From contig NZ_JACIGE010000002.1 in assembly GCF_014197755.1 (NCBI RefSeq), positions 248,001 through 312,000 on the forward strand: DNA of 64,000 bases, given 5' to 3'. The translations under genes and the position numbers were made by a program. This DNA comes from Rhodocyclus tenuis. GTDB taxonomy: Bacteria; Pseudomonadota; Gammaproteobacteria; Burkholderiales; Rhodocyclaceae. The notes beneath the pieces are model-generated. The model was given only the letters and a program-made list of their open reading frames with translations. It ran no database searches and was not told the origin of the DNA. This document shows, in pieces, positions 48,100 through 58,144 of this stretch (within the stretch, counting starts at the first letter, position 1; every line of letters starts with the position of its first letter).

Positions 48100-49341
48100 T
48101 TAGCCGCGCAGGAAAGGAAATTCGGCCGCCGGCAGGCGGCCACCGAGCAGATCGGCGAGCGCGGCGCCGGAACCGCAGGCCAGCGTCCAGCCGAGCGTAC
48201 CGTGACCGGCGTTGAGATAGAGATTGGGTATGCGGGTACGGCCGATCAGCGGCAGGTTCGACGGCGTCACCGGCCGCAGGCCCGCCCAGTACTCGGGTTC
48301 GCCGGCCGGGCGCAGCTCGGGGAACAGCTCCTGCGTGCGCGTCAGCAGCGCCTGGCAGCGCACCGGATTGAGCGAACGGTCGTAGCCGTTGAATTCGGCG
48401 GTGCCGGCGACGCGCAGACGCTGGCCGAGGCGCGAGAAGACGATCTTGTGTCCGTCGTCGGTGACGCTCACCGTCGGCGCAACCGAGTCGGGTGAGAGCG
48501 GAATCGTCGCCGAGTAGCCCTTGCCCGGATAGATCGGCACACGCAGGCCGAGCGGGCGCAGTAACAGCGGCGTTTCGCAGGCGAGCGCGACAACGTAGGC
48601 ATCGGCGGTGAGCAGTTCGCCGCCGGCGATGACGCCGACGATGCGGCCGCTGGCAGCCGCCAGCCGCTCGATCGGCGTGTCGTAATGAAAACGCACACCG
48701 CGCGCCGCGCACAAGGCGGCGAGATTCTGCGTGAAGCGGTGCGCGTCGCCCGACTCGTCGTCGACAGTGAAATCGCCGCCGACCAGTTGCGGGCGGATGC
48801 GCTTGAGCGTCGGCTCGATGGCGAGGCATTCGTCGGCAGAAATGGTGCGGCGGTCGCAACCGTGTTCGCGCATCACTGCCGCCGCCTCGACGGCGCCGGA
48901 AAACTCCTTGCGGTCGGTATAGATGTGCAGGATGCCGCGTTCGAGGTGGTCGTACTGAATGTCAGTCGCCGCGCGCAACTGCTGCAGGCAGCTGCGGCTG
49001 TAGAGCGCCAGCGCGACGATGTCGCGGATATTGGCGCGCGTGCGCGCCGGCGTGCATTCACGCAGGAAACGCAGCCCCCAGGCGAACAGCGCGGGGTCCC
49101 AGCGCGGCCGGAACAGCAGCGGCGCGTCTTCACGCCCCATCCACGCCAGCGCCAATGCCGGTGCATGCGGATTGGCCCAGGGCTCGGCGTGCGACACCGA
49201 AATCTGGCCACCGTTGGCAAAGCTGGTTTCGAGACCGGCCGCCGGCTGGCGGTCGACAACGGTAACCTCGTGGCCGGCCTCGGCCAGATACCAGGCACTG
49301 GTGATACCAACGACACCGGCACCAAGAACAAGCACCTTCAC
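48100..49341 (-). CDS. dadA: D-amino-acid dehydrogenase small subunit type (DadA)
   Basis: Membrane-associated FAD enzyme oxidising D-amino acids to 2-oxo acids. 413 residues with N-terminal Rossmann motif LGAGVVGITSAWYLAEAG, the ANGGQIS block near 43-49 and the C-terminal NAGHGTLGWTLACGSG FAD contact. Starts 6 bp after spoT on the same strand. Confidence 0.93.
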   Translation of the reverse strand: MKVLVLGAGVVGITSAWYLAEAGHEVTVVDRQPAAGLETSFANGGQISVSHAEPWANPHAPALALAWMGREDAPLLFRPRWDPALFAWGLRFLRECTPARTRANIRDIVALALYSRSCLQQLRAATDIQYDHLERGILHIYTDRKEFSGAVEAAAVMREHGCDRRTISADECLAIEPTLKRIRPQLVGGDFTVDDESGDAHRFTQNLAALCAARGVRFHYDTPIERLAAASGRIVGVIAGGELLTADAYVVALACETPLLLRPLGLRVPIYPGKGYSATIPLSPDSVAPTVSVTDDGHKIVFSRLGQRLRVAGTAEFNGYDRSLNPVRCQALLTRTQELFPELRPAGEPEYWAGLRPVTPSNLPLIGRTRIPNLYLNAGHGTLGWTLACGSGAALADLLGGRLPAAEFPFLRG

Positions 49342-49347
49342 AAGCGT

Positions 49348-51669
49348 CTACCCCCGTTCGCGGGCGATGCGCACCACTTCCGGAATGCGCCGCAGGATGC
49401 GCATGACTTGCGCCAGATGCGCGCGATCGGCAACCTGCACGGTGAAATTGAGCGAGGTATAGAGACCCGGCGCCTTCTCCTCCATGCCAACGCCCTCGAT
49501 GTTCGAACCGCCCTCGGAAATGGCGGTGGCGATGCGACCGAGCACGCCGCGCACGTTCTCGGCGGTAACGCGGATACGCACATCGAACAGCTTGCCGACT
49601 TCCGGCTCCCACTCGACGTCAATCCACTTTTTCGGATCGTTGCTGCGCGCCTTGCGGATCATCGGACAGTCGTGCGAATGGATGATCAGCCCCTGTCCCT
49701 TGCGGATCGAGCCGATGATCGGGTCGCCCGGAATCGGCTGACAGCAAGGCGCGATCTGCACCGCCATCCCCTGCGCGCCGCGAATGACCAGCGACGGACG
49801 CGGCGCACCGCGTTCGACCTGCGGCAATTCCTCATGCGCCAGCAGGCGCCGCGCGACAACCGCCGCCAGACGCCGGCCAAGACCGATGTCGGTGTACACC
49901 TCCTTCATCGACTTGCTGCCGGCAGCGCGCACCAGCCCTTCCCAACTCGCCACCGGTACTTCGGCCGGCGTGATGCCGAGCGTGCGTAGTTCCTGGTCGA
50001 GCATGCTCTCGCCGAGCGCCGCCGACTCGTCGTTCTGCATCGTCTTCAGGAAATGGCGGATCTTGCCGCGCGCGCGTCCGGTCTTGACGTAGGACAGCCA
50101 GGCAGGATTCGGATTGGCGTGCGCGGCGGTGATGATCTCGACCTGGTCGCCATTGGTCAGCTCGGTTCTGAGCGGCATCAGCTCGTAATTGATGCGCGCG
50201 GCGACGCAGCGGTTGCCGATGTCGGTGTGCACCGTGTAGGCGAAATCGACCGCCGTCGCGCCCTTCGGCAGCGACATGATCTTGCCCTTCGGCGTAAACA
50301 CGTAGACCTCGTCGGGGAAGAGATCGACCTTGACGTTCTCGAAGAACTCGGCGGTATCGCCGGCGGTGTTCTGCAGCTCGAGCAGCGACTGCAGCCACTT
50401 GTGCGTGCGCACCTGCAGGTCAGCGCCGCTCTGCTCGCTGTCCTTGTACAACCAGTGCGAAGCGACGCCTTCCTGCGCCACGTGATGCATCGACTGCGTG
50501 CGGATCTGCACTTCGATCGGCGTGCCATAGGGGCCGATCAGCGTCGTGTGCAGCGACTGGTAGCCGTTGCCCTTGGGAATGGCGATGTAGTCCTTGAACT
50601 TGCCCGGCACCGGCTTGTACAGCGCGTGCAGTGCGCCCATCGCCAGATAGCAGGTCGGCACGTCGCGGACGACGACGCGGAAGCCGTAGATATCGAGCAC
50701 CTGCGAAAAGGACAGGCGCTTTTCGACCATCTTGCGATAGATCGAATAGAGGCTTTTCTCGCGACCGAAGACCTGTGCCTCGATCTGCGCCTCGCTCATG
50801 CGGCCGCGGATGCCGTCGAGGATGCGCTTGAGCAGTTCGCGCCGGTTGCCGCGCGCCGCACGCAAGGCCTTCGACAGCACCTCGGCGCGACGCGGATGGA
50901 TGTGCGCGAAGGAGATGTCCTGCAACTCGCGATAGAGCTTGTTCAGACCGAGACGATTGGCGATCGGCGCGTAGATTTCGAGCGTCTCGCGCGCGATTCG
51001 GCGCCGCTTGTCGACGCGTACGGCGGACATTGTCTGCAGGTTGTGCAGACGGTCGGCGAGCTTGATGAGGACGACGCGCAGGTCGCGCGCCATCGCCATC
51101 AGCATCTTGCGGAAGTTTTCCGCCTGCGCTTCCTGGTAGGACTGGGTCTCGATCTTGTCGAGCTTGGAGACGCCGTCGACCAGTTCGGCGACGGCCTTGC
51201 CGAAGCGGGCGGTGATCTCGGCCTTGGAAAAGGCCGTGTCCTCCATCACGTCGTGCAGCAGTGCGGCGATCACCGCCTGCGCATCCATGTGCCATTCGGC
51301 CAGCGCACCGGCAACGGCGAGCGGATGCGTGACGTAGGGTTCGCCCGACAGCCGCGTCTGACCGCGGTGCGCCATCTGGCTGAAACGATAGGCTTCGCGC
51401 ACCAGCGCGATTTCGTCGGGCTTGAGATAACTCAGGCTGTCGATGAAAACGCGGAAGGCCGGGTCGTCTTCGCTGGCGTTCAGCGCGGCGGCGGACAAGG
51501 CTGCATCGCCGGCGGCTTGCGCCGGCGTGGCTGGAGTTTCGGTATTGGCGGCTGCGCCGGCAGGAGCGGCCGGCTGATCAGCGGCAGTAGCGGCGGCAGG
51601 AGTTGCCGGACCGGCAGGCTTGACGGACGGTGGAGTAGAGGGCGGTTCGGAACCTTCCCGGCTCATCAT
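49348..51669 (-). CDS. spoT: Bifunctional (p)ppGpp synthetase/hydrolase
   Basis: Rel/Spo enzyme controlling the stringent response. 773 residues: an Ala/Pro-rich N-terminal tail of about 80 residues, an HD hydrolase domain with an intact LLHDVMED motif, the RelA/SpoT synthetase domain, a TGS domain (VYVFTPKGKIMSLPKGATAVDF) and a C-terminal ACT domain. The intact HD motif argues for a bifunctional SpoT, not a synthetase-only RelA. The track extends further upstream over rpoZ; the MM at 51669 is preferred. Confidence 0.95.
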   Translation of the reverse strand: MMSREGSEPPSTPPSVKPAGPATPAAATAADQPAAPAGAAANTETPATPAQAAGDAALSAAALNASEDDPAFRVFIDSLSYLKPDEIALVREAYRFSQMAHRGQTRLSGEPYVTHPLAVAGALAEWHMDAQAVIAALLHDVMEDTAFSKAEITARFGKAVAELVDGVSKLDKIETQSYQEAQAENFRKMLMAMARDLRVVLIKLADRLHNLQTMSAVRVDKRRRIARETLEIYAPIANRLGLNKLYRELQDISFAHIHPRRAEVLSKALRAARGNRRELLKRILDGIRGRMSEAQIEAQVFGREKSLYSIYRKMVEKRLSFSQVLDIYGFRVVVRDVPTCYLAMGALHALYKPVPGKFKDYIAIPKGNGYQSLHTTLIGPYGTPIEVQIRTQSMHHVAQEGVASHWLYKDSEQSGADLQVRTHKWLQSLLELQNTAGDTAEFFENVKVDLFPDEVYVFTPKGKIMSLPKGATAVDFAYTVHTDIGNRCVAARINYELMPLRTELTNGDQVEIITAAHANPNPAWLSYVKTGRARGKIRHFLKTMQNDESAALGESMLDQELRTLGITPAEVPVASWEGLVRAAGSKSMKEVYTDIGLGRRLAAVVARRLLAHEELPQVERGAPRPSLVIRGAQGMAVQIAPCCQPIPGDPIIGSIRKGQGLIIHSHDCPMIRKARSNDPKKWIDVEWEPEVGKLFDVRIRVTAENVRGVLGRIATAISEGGSNIEGVGMEEKAPGLYTSLNFTVQVADRAHLAQVMRILRRIPEVVRIARERG

Positions 51670-51697
51670 CGTTCGCTGTGTCGCCTGCCGGCGAATG

Positions 51698-51904
51698 TCA
51701 GGCCTGACCCCGATTGAGGACTTCAACACCAACCAGGCCACCAGCGATTTCACGCAGGGCGATGACGGTCGGCTTGTCCTTGTCGGAATCGACCATCGGC
51801 GTTGCGCCGTTGGCGATCTGACGCGCGCGATAGGTCGCGGCCAGCGTCATCTGGAAACGGTTGGGGATACGATGCAGACAATCGTCAACGGTTACTCGTG
51901 CCAT
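51698..51904 (-). CDS. rpoZ: RNA polymerase omega subunit
   Basis: 68 residues, normal length, with [18 protein letters not shown] and the YRARQIANG block that contacts the beta-prime C terminus. In the conserved gmk-rpoZ-spoT order. Confidence 0.97.
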   Translation of the reverse strand: MARVTVDDCLHRIPNRFQMTLAATYRARQIANGATPMVDSDKDKPTVIALREIAGGLVGVEVLNRGQA

Positions 51905-51922
51905 AGGGATACCTTGGAGAAT

Positions 51923-52531
51923 TCAGAGCAGGCTGGCGAACAGCCCGGAGTGGCGCTCGTTCTGGGACGCCCAGTCGAGCCGCGAGGCGCGTACCACCGA
52001 CAGCAGATCCGTGAGGGCGTCGGCAAGGTCGCGATTAATAATAACATAGTCGAATTCGCGGGCATGGCGCATCTCGGTGCGCGCCGCGGCGAGACGCGTG
52101 GCGATCGTCTCGGTACTGTCGGTGCCGCGCGCATCAAGTCGGCGGGCAAGCTCGTCGAGCGAGGGCGGCAGGATGAAGATGCCGATCGCCGCGGGAAAGA
52201 GCGCGCGCACCTGCTGTGCCCCCTGCCAGTCGATCTCGAGCAGCACATCGCGGCCTGCCGCCATTTCGGCGGCGATCCACGGCTTCGAGGTGCCGTAGCA
52301 GTTGCCGTGCACCTCGGCCCATTCGAGGAACTGCCCGGCGTCGACCATCGCCCGGAAAGTCGGCAGATCGACGAAGTTGTAGTGCGTGCCGTCGACCTCG
52401 CCGGCGCGCGGCGCGCGCGTCGTGTAGGACACCGACAGGCGGATGCCGGCGTCGCGCTCGAGCAGCAGGCGCACCAGCGTGGTCTTGCCGGTCCCCGAGG
52501 GCGCGGCGACGATGTAGAGATGACCGGACAT
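51923..52531 (-). CDS. gmk: Guanylate kinase
   Basis: Phosphorylates GMP to GDP. 202 residues with P-loop APSGTGKTTL near 9-18, the SYTTRAPRAGEVDG GMP-binding segment and the EIDWQGAQQV motif. AGGAG precedes the ATG at 52531. Upstream of rpoZ by 18 bp. Confidence 0.97.
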   Translation of the reverse strand: MSGHLYIVAAPSGTGKTTLVRLLLERDAGIRLSVSYTTRAPRAGEVDGTHYNFVDLPTFRAMVDAGQFLEWAEVHGNCYGTSKPWIAAEMAAGRDVLLEIDWQGAQQVRALFPAAIGIFILPPSLDELARRLDARGTDSTETIATRLAAARTEMRHAREFDYVIINRDLADALTDLLSVVRASRLDWASQNERHSGLFASLL

Positions 52532-52542
52532 TAAAGCTCCTG

Positions 52543-52597
52543 CGCAGCGCAGCGGGCTACGGGTCCGGCTTGCATCCCGGCAAGCGGCCGCGCTGCG
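52543..52597 (-). other. Structured gap upstream of gmk
   Basis: CGCAGCGC (52543-52550) pairs with GCGCTGCG (52590-52597). Inside, CCG-CTTGC (52565-52573, one bulged G) pairs with GCAAG-CGG (52580-52587). No T run follows on the minus strand. It may be a processing or attenuation structure between yicC and gmk. Confidence 0.4.
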
Positions 52598-52606
52598 GAT
52601 TGCGGG

Positions 52607-53473
52607 TTATTCGAGGTTCTGGATCTGCTCGCGCATCTGCTCGATGAGCAGCTTGAGATCCATCGCCGTCTGCGAAACCGCGCTGACCACCGACTTGGAG
52701 CCGAGCGTGTTGGCTTCGCGGTTGAGTTCCTGCATCAGGAAGTCGAGGCGCTTGCCGCTGGCGCCGCCGGCCTTGAGCACGCGCTCGACCTCGTCGAGGT
52801 GCGTCGACAGACGCGCCAGCTCTTCGTCGACATCGATGCGCGCGGCAAAGAGAACGAGTTCCTGACGGATGCGCTCGTCGTCGACCGAACCGATCGCGTC
52901 CTGCAGACGCTGGCGCAGCTTGTCCTGGAAGGCCGCCTGCGCCGCCGGAATATGCGGCGCGACGGCGCGCACCAGTTCGCGAATGCGCGCGACGCGTTCG
53001 AGGATCACCGCCGCCAGTTTGGCACCCTCACGTTCGCGCGAAGCGGCAAAGTCTTCAAGCGCTTCGCGCATCAGCGCCAGCGCCTCGGGAACGAGTGCAT
53101 CGGTATCGAGCGTGTCGTCGCCGAACATGCCCGGCCAGCGCAGCACTTCACCGACCGACAGCGGCGTCGCCTGCGGCAGCGCAGCGCGTACCTGCGCGTC
53201 GAAATCGGCCAGCCGCGCGAGCAACTCGCCGCTGAGCGCCTGCGGCACGGTTTTCGTCGTCGCCGGAACGAAATTCAGTCGGCATTCGATCTTGCCGCGC
53301 GAGATGCGCGCCGAAATCAGCTCGCGCAGCGCCGGTTCGGCCGAGCGCAACTCCTCGCAGATGCGGAACTGGAAATCGAGGTACCGGGAATTGACGCTCT
53401 TCAGTTCAAGGTGCAGGGCACCGCGCTCGACGTCGCGCGTGCGCGCGGCGTAACCGGTCATGCTGAAAATCAT
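52607..53473 (-). CDS. yicC: YicC-family endoribonuclease-like protein
   Basis: 288 residues with the YicC N-terminal start (MIFSMTGYAARTRD) and the C-terminal DUF1732 block (LDFLMQELNREANTLGSKS). Family members act in RNA turnover. It opens the yicC-gmk-rpoZ-spoT order and is divergent from the kinase gene. Confidence 0.94.
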   Translation of the reverse strand: MIFSMTGYAARTRDVERGALHLELKSVNSRYLDFQFRICEELRSAEPALRELISARISRGKIECRLNFVPATTKTVPQALSGELLARLADFDAQVRAALPQATPLSVGEVLRWPGMFGDDTLDTDALVPEALALMREALEDFAASREREGAKLAAVILERVARIRELVRAVAPHIPAAQAAFQDKLRQRLQDAIGSVDDERIRQELVLFAARIDVDEELARLSTHLDEVERVLKAGGASGKRLDFLMQELNREANTLGSKSVVSAVSQTAMDLKLLIEQMREQIQNLE

Positions 53474-53632
53474 GGGAGTCCCGAATGTGCGAATGTGTAA
53501 CGGTGGCGAGAGGGGAATGGCGGCGCTGCGGGAAGCCGTGCAAAGGAGCGGGAGTCGTTGGCTGCCCTGGCATGCCGCCGGGCGCCGGCTTTACACGTTT
53601 CCGGCAAACACTGAAAATGGCCGAAGGACATC

Positions 53633-54604
53633 ATGATAGCCGCTACCCCGATGGCGCAACAAGCCAACCACGCCCTGCCGACCGGTTTCCAGCTCGACGA
53701 ATACCGGATCGAGCGGCAGCTGTCATTGGGGGGCTTTTCCATCGTCTATCTGGCGACCGACGCGCAGGGCAAGGAAGTCGCGATCAAGGAATACCTGCCG
53801 AACAGTCTGGCGCTGCGCGGCGAAGGTGAAATCTGCCCGACGATCACGCCCGAGCACCTGCCCGCATTCCGCTACGGCATGAAGTGCTTCTTCGAGGAAG
53901 GGCGCGCGCTGGCCCGCCTGTCGCACCCCAACGTCATCCGCGTGCTCAACTTCTTCCGCGCCAATGAAACCGTTTATATGGTGATGGAATACGAGCACGG
54001 GCGTACGCTGCAGGAGTTCGTGCAGAAGAACCGGCCGGCGATCACCGAAAATTTCATGCGCAACGTGTTTACGCGCCTGCTCAACGGGCTGCGCGAGGTG
54101 CATTCGCACAAGCTGCTGCACCTCGACCTGAAGCCGTCGAACATCTACATGCGCAACGACCACACACCGCTGCTGATCGACTTCGGTGCGGCGCGGCAGA
54201 CGCTGGCCGCCGACACGCCGATGTTGAAGCCGATGTACACGCCGGGCTTCGCCTCGCCCGAACACTACCAGCAGCGCGAACTGCTCGGTCCGTGGAGCGA
54301 CATCTACAGCGTCGGCGCGTCGATGTACGCCTGCCTCGCCGGTTCGGCACCGCAAGCCGCCGACACGCGCCTCGACAAGGACCAGCTGATCCCGGCGATG
54401 GTGCGCTGGGAGCATGAATACTCGGACCAGTTGCTGGAAACGATCGACTGGTGCCTCAGCCTCAATCACCTCTACCGGCCGCAAAGCGTCTTTGCGTTGC
54501 AGAAGGCACTCACCGAACCCGTCTTACCCAGACCGGCCAAGCGTGAAGCCGGCTGGATCGGTCAGATCGTCGGCAAACTCAAGAAGAAAACGGCGAGCAA
54601 ATGA
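53633..54604 (+). CDS. Ser/Thr protein kinase
   Basis: Cytoplasmic Hanks-type kinase, 323 residues. Lys52 in VAIKEY, catalytic loop HLDLKPSN (163-170, Asp165) and DFG (183-185) are intact. The Arg of the usual HRD is Leu, so it is a non-RD kinase. A glycine-rich loop (LSLGGFSIVY) is present. No membrane segment. GAAGGA precedes the ATG. The stop overlaps the PP2C phosphatase start in an ATGA junction, indicating paired production. Confidence 0.92.
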   Translation: MIAATPMAQQANHALPTGFQLDEYRIERQLSLGGFSIVYLATDAQGKEVAIKEYLPNSLALRGEGEICPTITPEHLPAFRYGMKCFFEEGRALARLSHPNVIRVLNFFRANETVYMVMEYEHGRTLQEFVQKNRPAITENFMRNVFTRLLNGLREVHSHKLLHLDLKPSNIYMRNDHTPLLIDFGAARQTLAADTPMLKPMYTPGFASPEHYQQRELLGPWSDIYSVGASMYACLAGSAPQAADTRLDKDQLIPAMVRWEHEYSDQLLETIDWCLSLNHLYRPQSVFALQKALTEPVLPRPAKREAGWIGQIVGKLKKKTASK

Positions 54605-55512
54605 AGTTCACCATCTTTCAGGAAAGCCGCCGCGGCCGGCGTGCCAACAACGAAGACCGGCTCGGCTACTGCTATTCGCGCGATGCGCTGCTGATGGTCG
54701 TCGCCGACGGCATGGGCGGCCACTACTACGGCGAAATCGCCGCGCAGATCGCCGTGCAGACCCTGACCGGCGCCTTCCAGCGCGAAGCGCTGCCGCAGCT
54801 GCAGGACCCTTTCCTCTTCCTGCAGAAAGCGATCAGCAATGCGCACAGCGCGATCCGCGACTACTCCAGCGAACAGCGCCTGAACGACTCGCCGCGCACC
54901 ACCGTCGTCGCCTGCATCGTGCAGGACAACGTCGCCTACTGGGCGCACGCCGGCGATTCGCGTCTGTACCTGATGCGCGACGGCCGCATGCTGGCGCGCA
55001 CGCGCGACCACTCACGCGTACAGCTCTTGATCGATCAGGGCGCGATCAGCGAGGCACAGGCCACCAGCCATCCGGAACGCAACCGCATCTGGAGTTGCCT
55101 CGGCGGCGAGCAAGCTCCGGAGATCGAGTTCTCGCGCAAGACGCCACTCGAAAACGGCGATGTACTGGTGCTCTGCAGCGATGGCGTGTGGGGGCCGATG
55201 CCCGGCGAACTGATGGCGATGTCGCTGAAGGACGCCAATCTGATGCAGGCCGTGCCGATGCTACTCAGCCAGGCCGAAGTGCGCGCCGGTACGCACGCCG
55301 ACAATCTGTCGATGATCGCCGTGCGCTGGGAAGACAGCTACTTTGACCAGACCACCAGCGCCGTGTCGACGAAAACCATGCCGATCGACGCGATCACCAC
55401 GCACCTTGACCAGTTCGGTCGCAATCCGGCGTACAAGAGCGAGCTCACCGACGACGAAATCGAACGCGCCATCGCCGAAATCAACCACGCCATCCAGAAG
55501 TTCTCCAAGTAA
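54601..55512 (+). CDS. PP2C-family protein phosphatase
   Basis: Metal-dependent phosphatase, 303 residues. Metal-binding motifs are NNED at 16-19, ADGMGGH at 35-41, [16 protein letters not shown] and HADNLS. It is expected to reverse phosphorylation by the overlapping kinase. The C-terminal tail of about 50 residues is polar and not part of the catalytic domain. Confidence 0.93.
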   Translation: MKFTIFQESRRGRRANNEDRLGYCYSRDALLMVVADGMGGHYYGEIAAQIAVQTLTGAFQREALPQLQDPFLFLQKAISNAHSAIRDYSSEQRLNDSPRTTVVACIVQDNVAYWAHAGDSRLYLMRDGRMLARTRDHSRVQLLIDQGAISEAQATSHPERNRIWSCLGGEQAPEIEFSRKTPLENGDVLVLCSDGVWGPMPGELMAMSLKDANLMQAVPMLLSQAEVRAGTHADNLSMIAVRWEDSYFDQTTSAVSTKTMPIDAITTHLDQFGRNPAYKSELTDDEIERAIAEINHAIQKFSK

Positions 55513-55525
55513 AGACAGGAAATCC

Positions 55526-56260
55526 ATGCGTCCCAGCCAGCGTCAGCCCGCGCAATTGCGCGACATCCGCATCACCCGCCGCTTCACCCGCCACGCCGAA
55601 GGCTCGGTCCTGATCGAAGCCGGCGACACGCAGGTGCTGTGCACCGCCAGCATCGAAGAGAACGTTCCGCCCTTCCTGCGCGGCAAGGGACAGGGCTGGG
55701 TCACCGCCGAATACGGCATGCTGCCGCGCGCCACGCACACGCGCGGCGCGCGTGAAGCGGCCAAGGGCAAGCAGAGCGGCCGCACGCAGGAAATCCAGCG
55801 CCTGATCGGCCGCTCGCTGCGCGCGGTGGTCGACCTGAAGGCGCTCGGCGAACGCCAGATCACGCTCGACTGCGACGTGCTGCAGGCCGACGGCGGCACG
55901 CGCTGCGCGTCGATCACCGGCGCCTGGGTGGCGCTCGCCGACGCCTGCGCGCTGCTCGTCGCCAAGGGCAAGCTGCCGGCCAGCCCGCTCAAGGACCACG
56001 TCGCCGCCGTCTCGGTCGGCCTTTATCAGGGCCTCGCCGTACTCGACCTCGACTACGCCGAAGACTCGAACTGCGATACCGACATGAACGTGGTGATGAC
56101 CGGCAGCGGCGGCATCGTCGAAATCCAGGGAACGGCCGAAGGCGAACCCTTCTCGCGCGCACAGGCCGACAGCCTGCTCGACCTCGCCAGCGGCGGCATC
56201 GCGCAACTGATCGCGGCGCAGAAAGCGGCGCTGGCACAGGCACTGGCAAGCGCCGCATGA
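55526..56260 (+). CDS. rph: RNase PH
   Basis: Phosphorolytic 3' exoribonuclease for tRNA maturation, 244 residues, full length. [15 protein letters not shown] start, [20 protein letters not shown] with catalytic Arg residues, and the [17 protein letters not shown] phosphate/metal block. AGGA precedes the ATG. The open frame extends upstream into the phosphatase and is rejected. Confidence 0.97.
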   Translation: MRPSQRQPAQLRDIRITRRFTRHAEGSVLIEAGDTQVLCTASIEENVPPFLRGKGQGWVTAEYGMLPRATHTRGAREAAKGKQSGRTQEIQRLIGRSLRAVVDLKALGERQITLDCDVLQADGGTRCASITGAWVALADACALLVAKGKLPASPLKDHVAAVSVGLYQGLAVLDLDYAEDSNCDTDMNVVMTGSGGIVEIQGTAEGEPFSRAQADSLLDLASGGIAQLIAAQKAALAQALASAA

Positions 56261-56853
56261 AGCTCGTCCTCGCCTCGAACAACGCGAAAAAGCTCGGCGA
56301 GCTGCACGCCATCCTCGCGCCGCTCGGCTGGGAGCTGATCGCGCAGGGCGAACTCGGCGTCAGCGAGGCCGAAGAACCCTACTGCACCTTCGTCGAGAAC
56401 GCGCTGGCGAAAGCCCGCCACGCCGCGCGCGTCACCGGCCTGCCGGCGCTCGCCGACGATTCGGGCCTCTGCGTCGACGCGCTCGGCGGCGCGCCCGGCG
56501 TGCTCTCGGCGCGCTACGGCGGCGAACCGAAGTCCGACGCGCGCAACAACGAAAAGCTGTTGGCCGAACTCGCTGCGCTCGGCCCCGGCGTCTCGCGCCG
56601 TGCGCACTTCGTCTGCGTCATCGTTTTCGTGCGCAGCGCCGACGACCCGCAGCCGCTGATCGCCGAAGGCGAGTGGCACGGCGAGCTGCTGCCGGCGGCC
56701 GACGGCGACGGCGGTTTCGGCTACGACCCGCTGCTGTGGATCACCGACTGCCAGGCCAGCGTCGCCAATCTGCCCGCCGCCGAGAAGCACCGCCGCTCGC
56801 ACCGCGGCCAGGCGCTGGCGCGGCTGGTCGAGCGCCTGCGCCAACGCGGCTGA
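56257..56853 (+). CDS. rdgB: XTP/dITP diphosphatase (RdgB/HAM1)
   Basis: House-cleaning nucleotide pyrophosphatase, 198 residues: [10 protein letters not shown] near 6-15, [16 protein letters not shown] near 68-83, and FGYDPLL near 154. It overlaps rph by 4 bp. Confidence 0.96.
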   Translation: MKLVLASNNAKKLGELHAILAPLGWELIAQGELGVSEAEEPYCTFVENALAKARHAARVTGLPALADDSGLCVDALGGAPGVLSARYGGEPKSDARNNEKLLAELAALGPGVSRRAHFVCVIVFVRSADDPQPLIAEGEWHGELLPAADGDGGFGYDPLLWITDCQASVANLPAAEKHRRSHRGQALARLVERLRQRG

Positions 56854-56912
56854 GCAAGCCGGAGCCCGCTCTGCCCACGCCGACCCAGCCCGCCGCGGCA
56901 ACGCCCGGCGGC

Positions 56913-58076
56913 TTGCCGCCGCTGTCGCTCTACGTGCATTTCCCGTGGTGCGTGAAGAAGTGCCCGTACTGCGACTTCAACTCGCACGCGGTGGTCAATG
57001 CCATCCCGGAAGACGCCTACGTCGCCGCGCTGATTGCCGATCTGGAAACGGCAGTACCACTCGTCGGCGAACGGCCGATCAACACGGTGTTCTTCGGCGG
57101 CGGCACACCAAGCCTGCTCTCGCCCGGCGCCGTCGGCCGCCTGCTCGACGCCTTCCGCGCACGCATCACTTTCGCCGACGACGCCGAAATCACGCTCGAA
57201 GCCAATCCGGGAACGGTCGAAACGGCCGGCGGCGAACAGGCTTTCGCCGCCTGGCGCGCTGCCGGCGTGAACCGGCTATCGCTCGGCGTCCAGAGCTTCG
57301 CACCAACGCAACTTGCCGCGCTCGGCCGCATCCACAGCGGCGACGAGGCGCGCCGCGCCATCGACAACGCGGCGCGGCACTTCGACAATTTCAACCTCGA
57401 CCTGATGTACGCGCTGCCGGGGCAGGACCTGGCCGGCGCGCTGCACGACGTGGACACGGCGCTCGCCTTCGCGCCGCCGCACCTGTCGTGCTACCAGCTG
57501 ACGCTCGAACCGCACACCGCCTTCGCCGCCGCGCCGCCACCGCAACTGCCCGACGACGACATCGCCGCAGCGATGCAGGAAGGGATCGAGGCGCGTCTCG
57601 CCGCCGCCGGCTATACGCATTACGAAACCTCGGCCTTCGCCCAGCCCGGCCGGCAGTGCCGGCACAACCTCAACTACTGGCAGTTCGGTGATTACCTCGG
57701 CATCGGCGCCGGCGCGCACGGCAAGCTGACCGTGAATGAAGACGGCCAGCCGCAGATCGTCCGTCAGGTGCGCTGGCGGCAGCCGGCGCGCTACCTCGCC
57801 GAAGCCGCGCAACGAACGCCGCTGGCGGAGGAATTCACCGTGCCGGCGAACGAGCTGCCGTTCGAATTCATGATGAACGCGCTGCGCCTCAACCAGGGCT
57901 TCGCCGACAGCCTGTTCAGCGAACGCTGCGGCCTGCCGCTGGCGCTGATCGAGGAGCGCCTTGCCGCTGCCGAAGCCGCCGGACTGATTGTTCGCGGCGA
58001 CGGCCGCATCGCGCCGAGCGCGCGCGGCCAGCGTTTTCTCAACCGCCTGCTTGAAGGCTTTCTCGACGCCGAATAA
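56913..58076 (+). CDS. hemW: HemW-family radical SAM haem chaperone
   Basis: Oxygen-independent coproporphyrinogen oxidase-like protein acting in haem delivery. The CX3CX2C cluster motif is WCVKKCPYCDF near 11-21, followed by FFGGGTPSLL and the HemW-specific HNLNYW. No ATG or GTG follows the rdgB stop before the domain. The TTG at 56913 aligns with usual HemW starts and gives 387 residues, but its ribosome site is poor. A CTG at 56871 with GGAG six bases upstream would give 401 residues. The start is therefore uncertain. Confidence 0.9.
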   Translation: MPPLSLYVHFPWCVKKCPYCDFNSHAVVNAIPEDAYVAALIADLETAVPLVGERPINTVFFGGGTPSLLSPGAVGRLLDAFRARITFADDAEITLEANPGTVETAGGEQAFAAWRAAGVNRLSLGVQSFAPTQLAALGRIHSGDEARRAIDNAARHFDNFNLDLMYALPGQDLAGALHDVDTALAFAPPHLSCYQLTLEPHTAFAAAPPPQLPDDDIAAAMQEGIEARLAAAGYTHYETSAFAQPGRQCRHNLNYWQFGDYLGIGAGAHGKLTVNEDGQPQIVRQVRWRQPARYLAEAAQRTPLAEEFTVPANELPFEFMMNALRLNQGFADSLFSERCGLPLALIEERLAAAEAAGLIVRGDGRIAPSARGQRFLNRLLEGFLDAE

Positions 58077-58144
58077 GCGCCGATTGAGCGCCGGCCGCCC
58101 GCTCGCGGCAAACCTGATCAGTCCGCCGGCCCTCGCCTGCCCCC

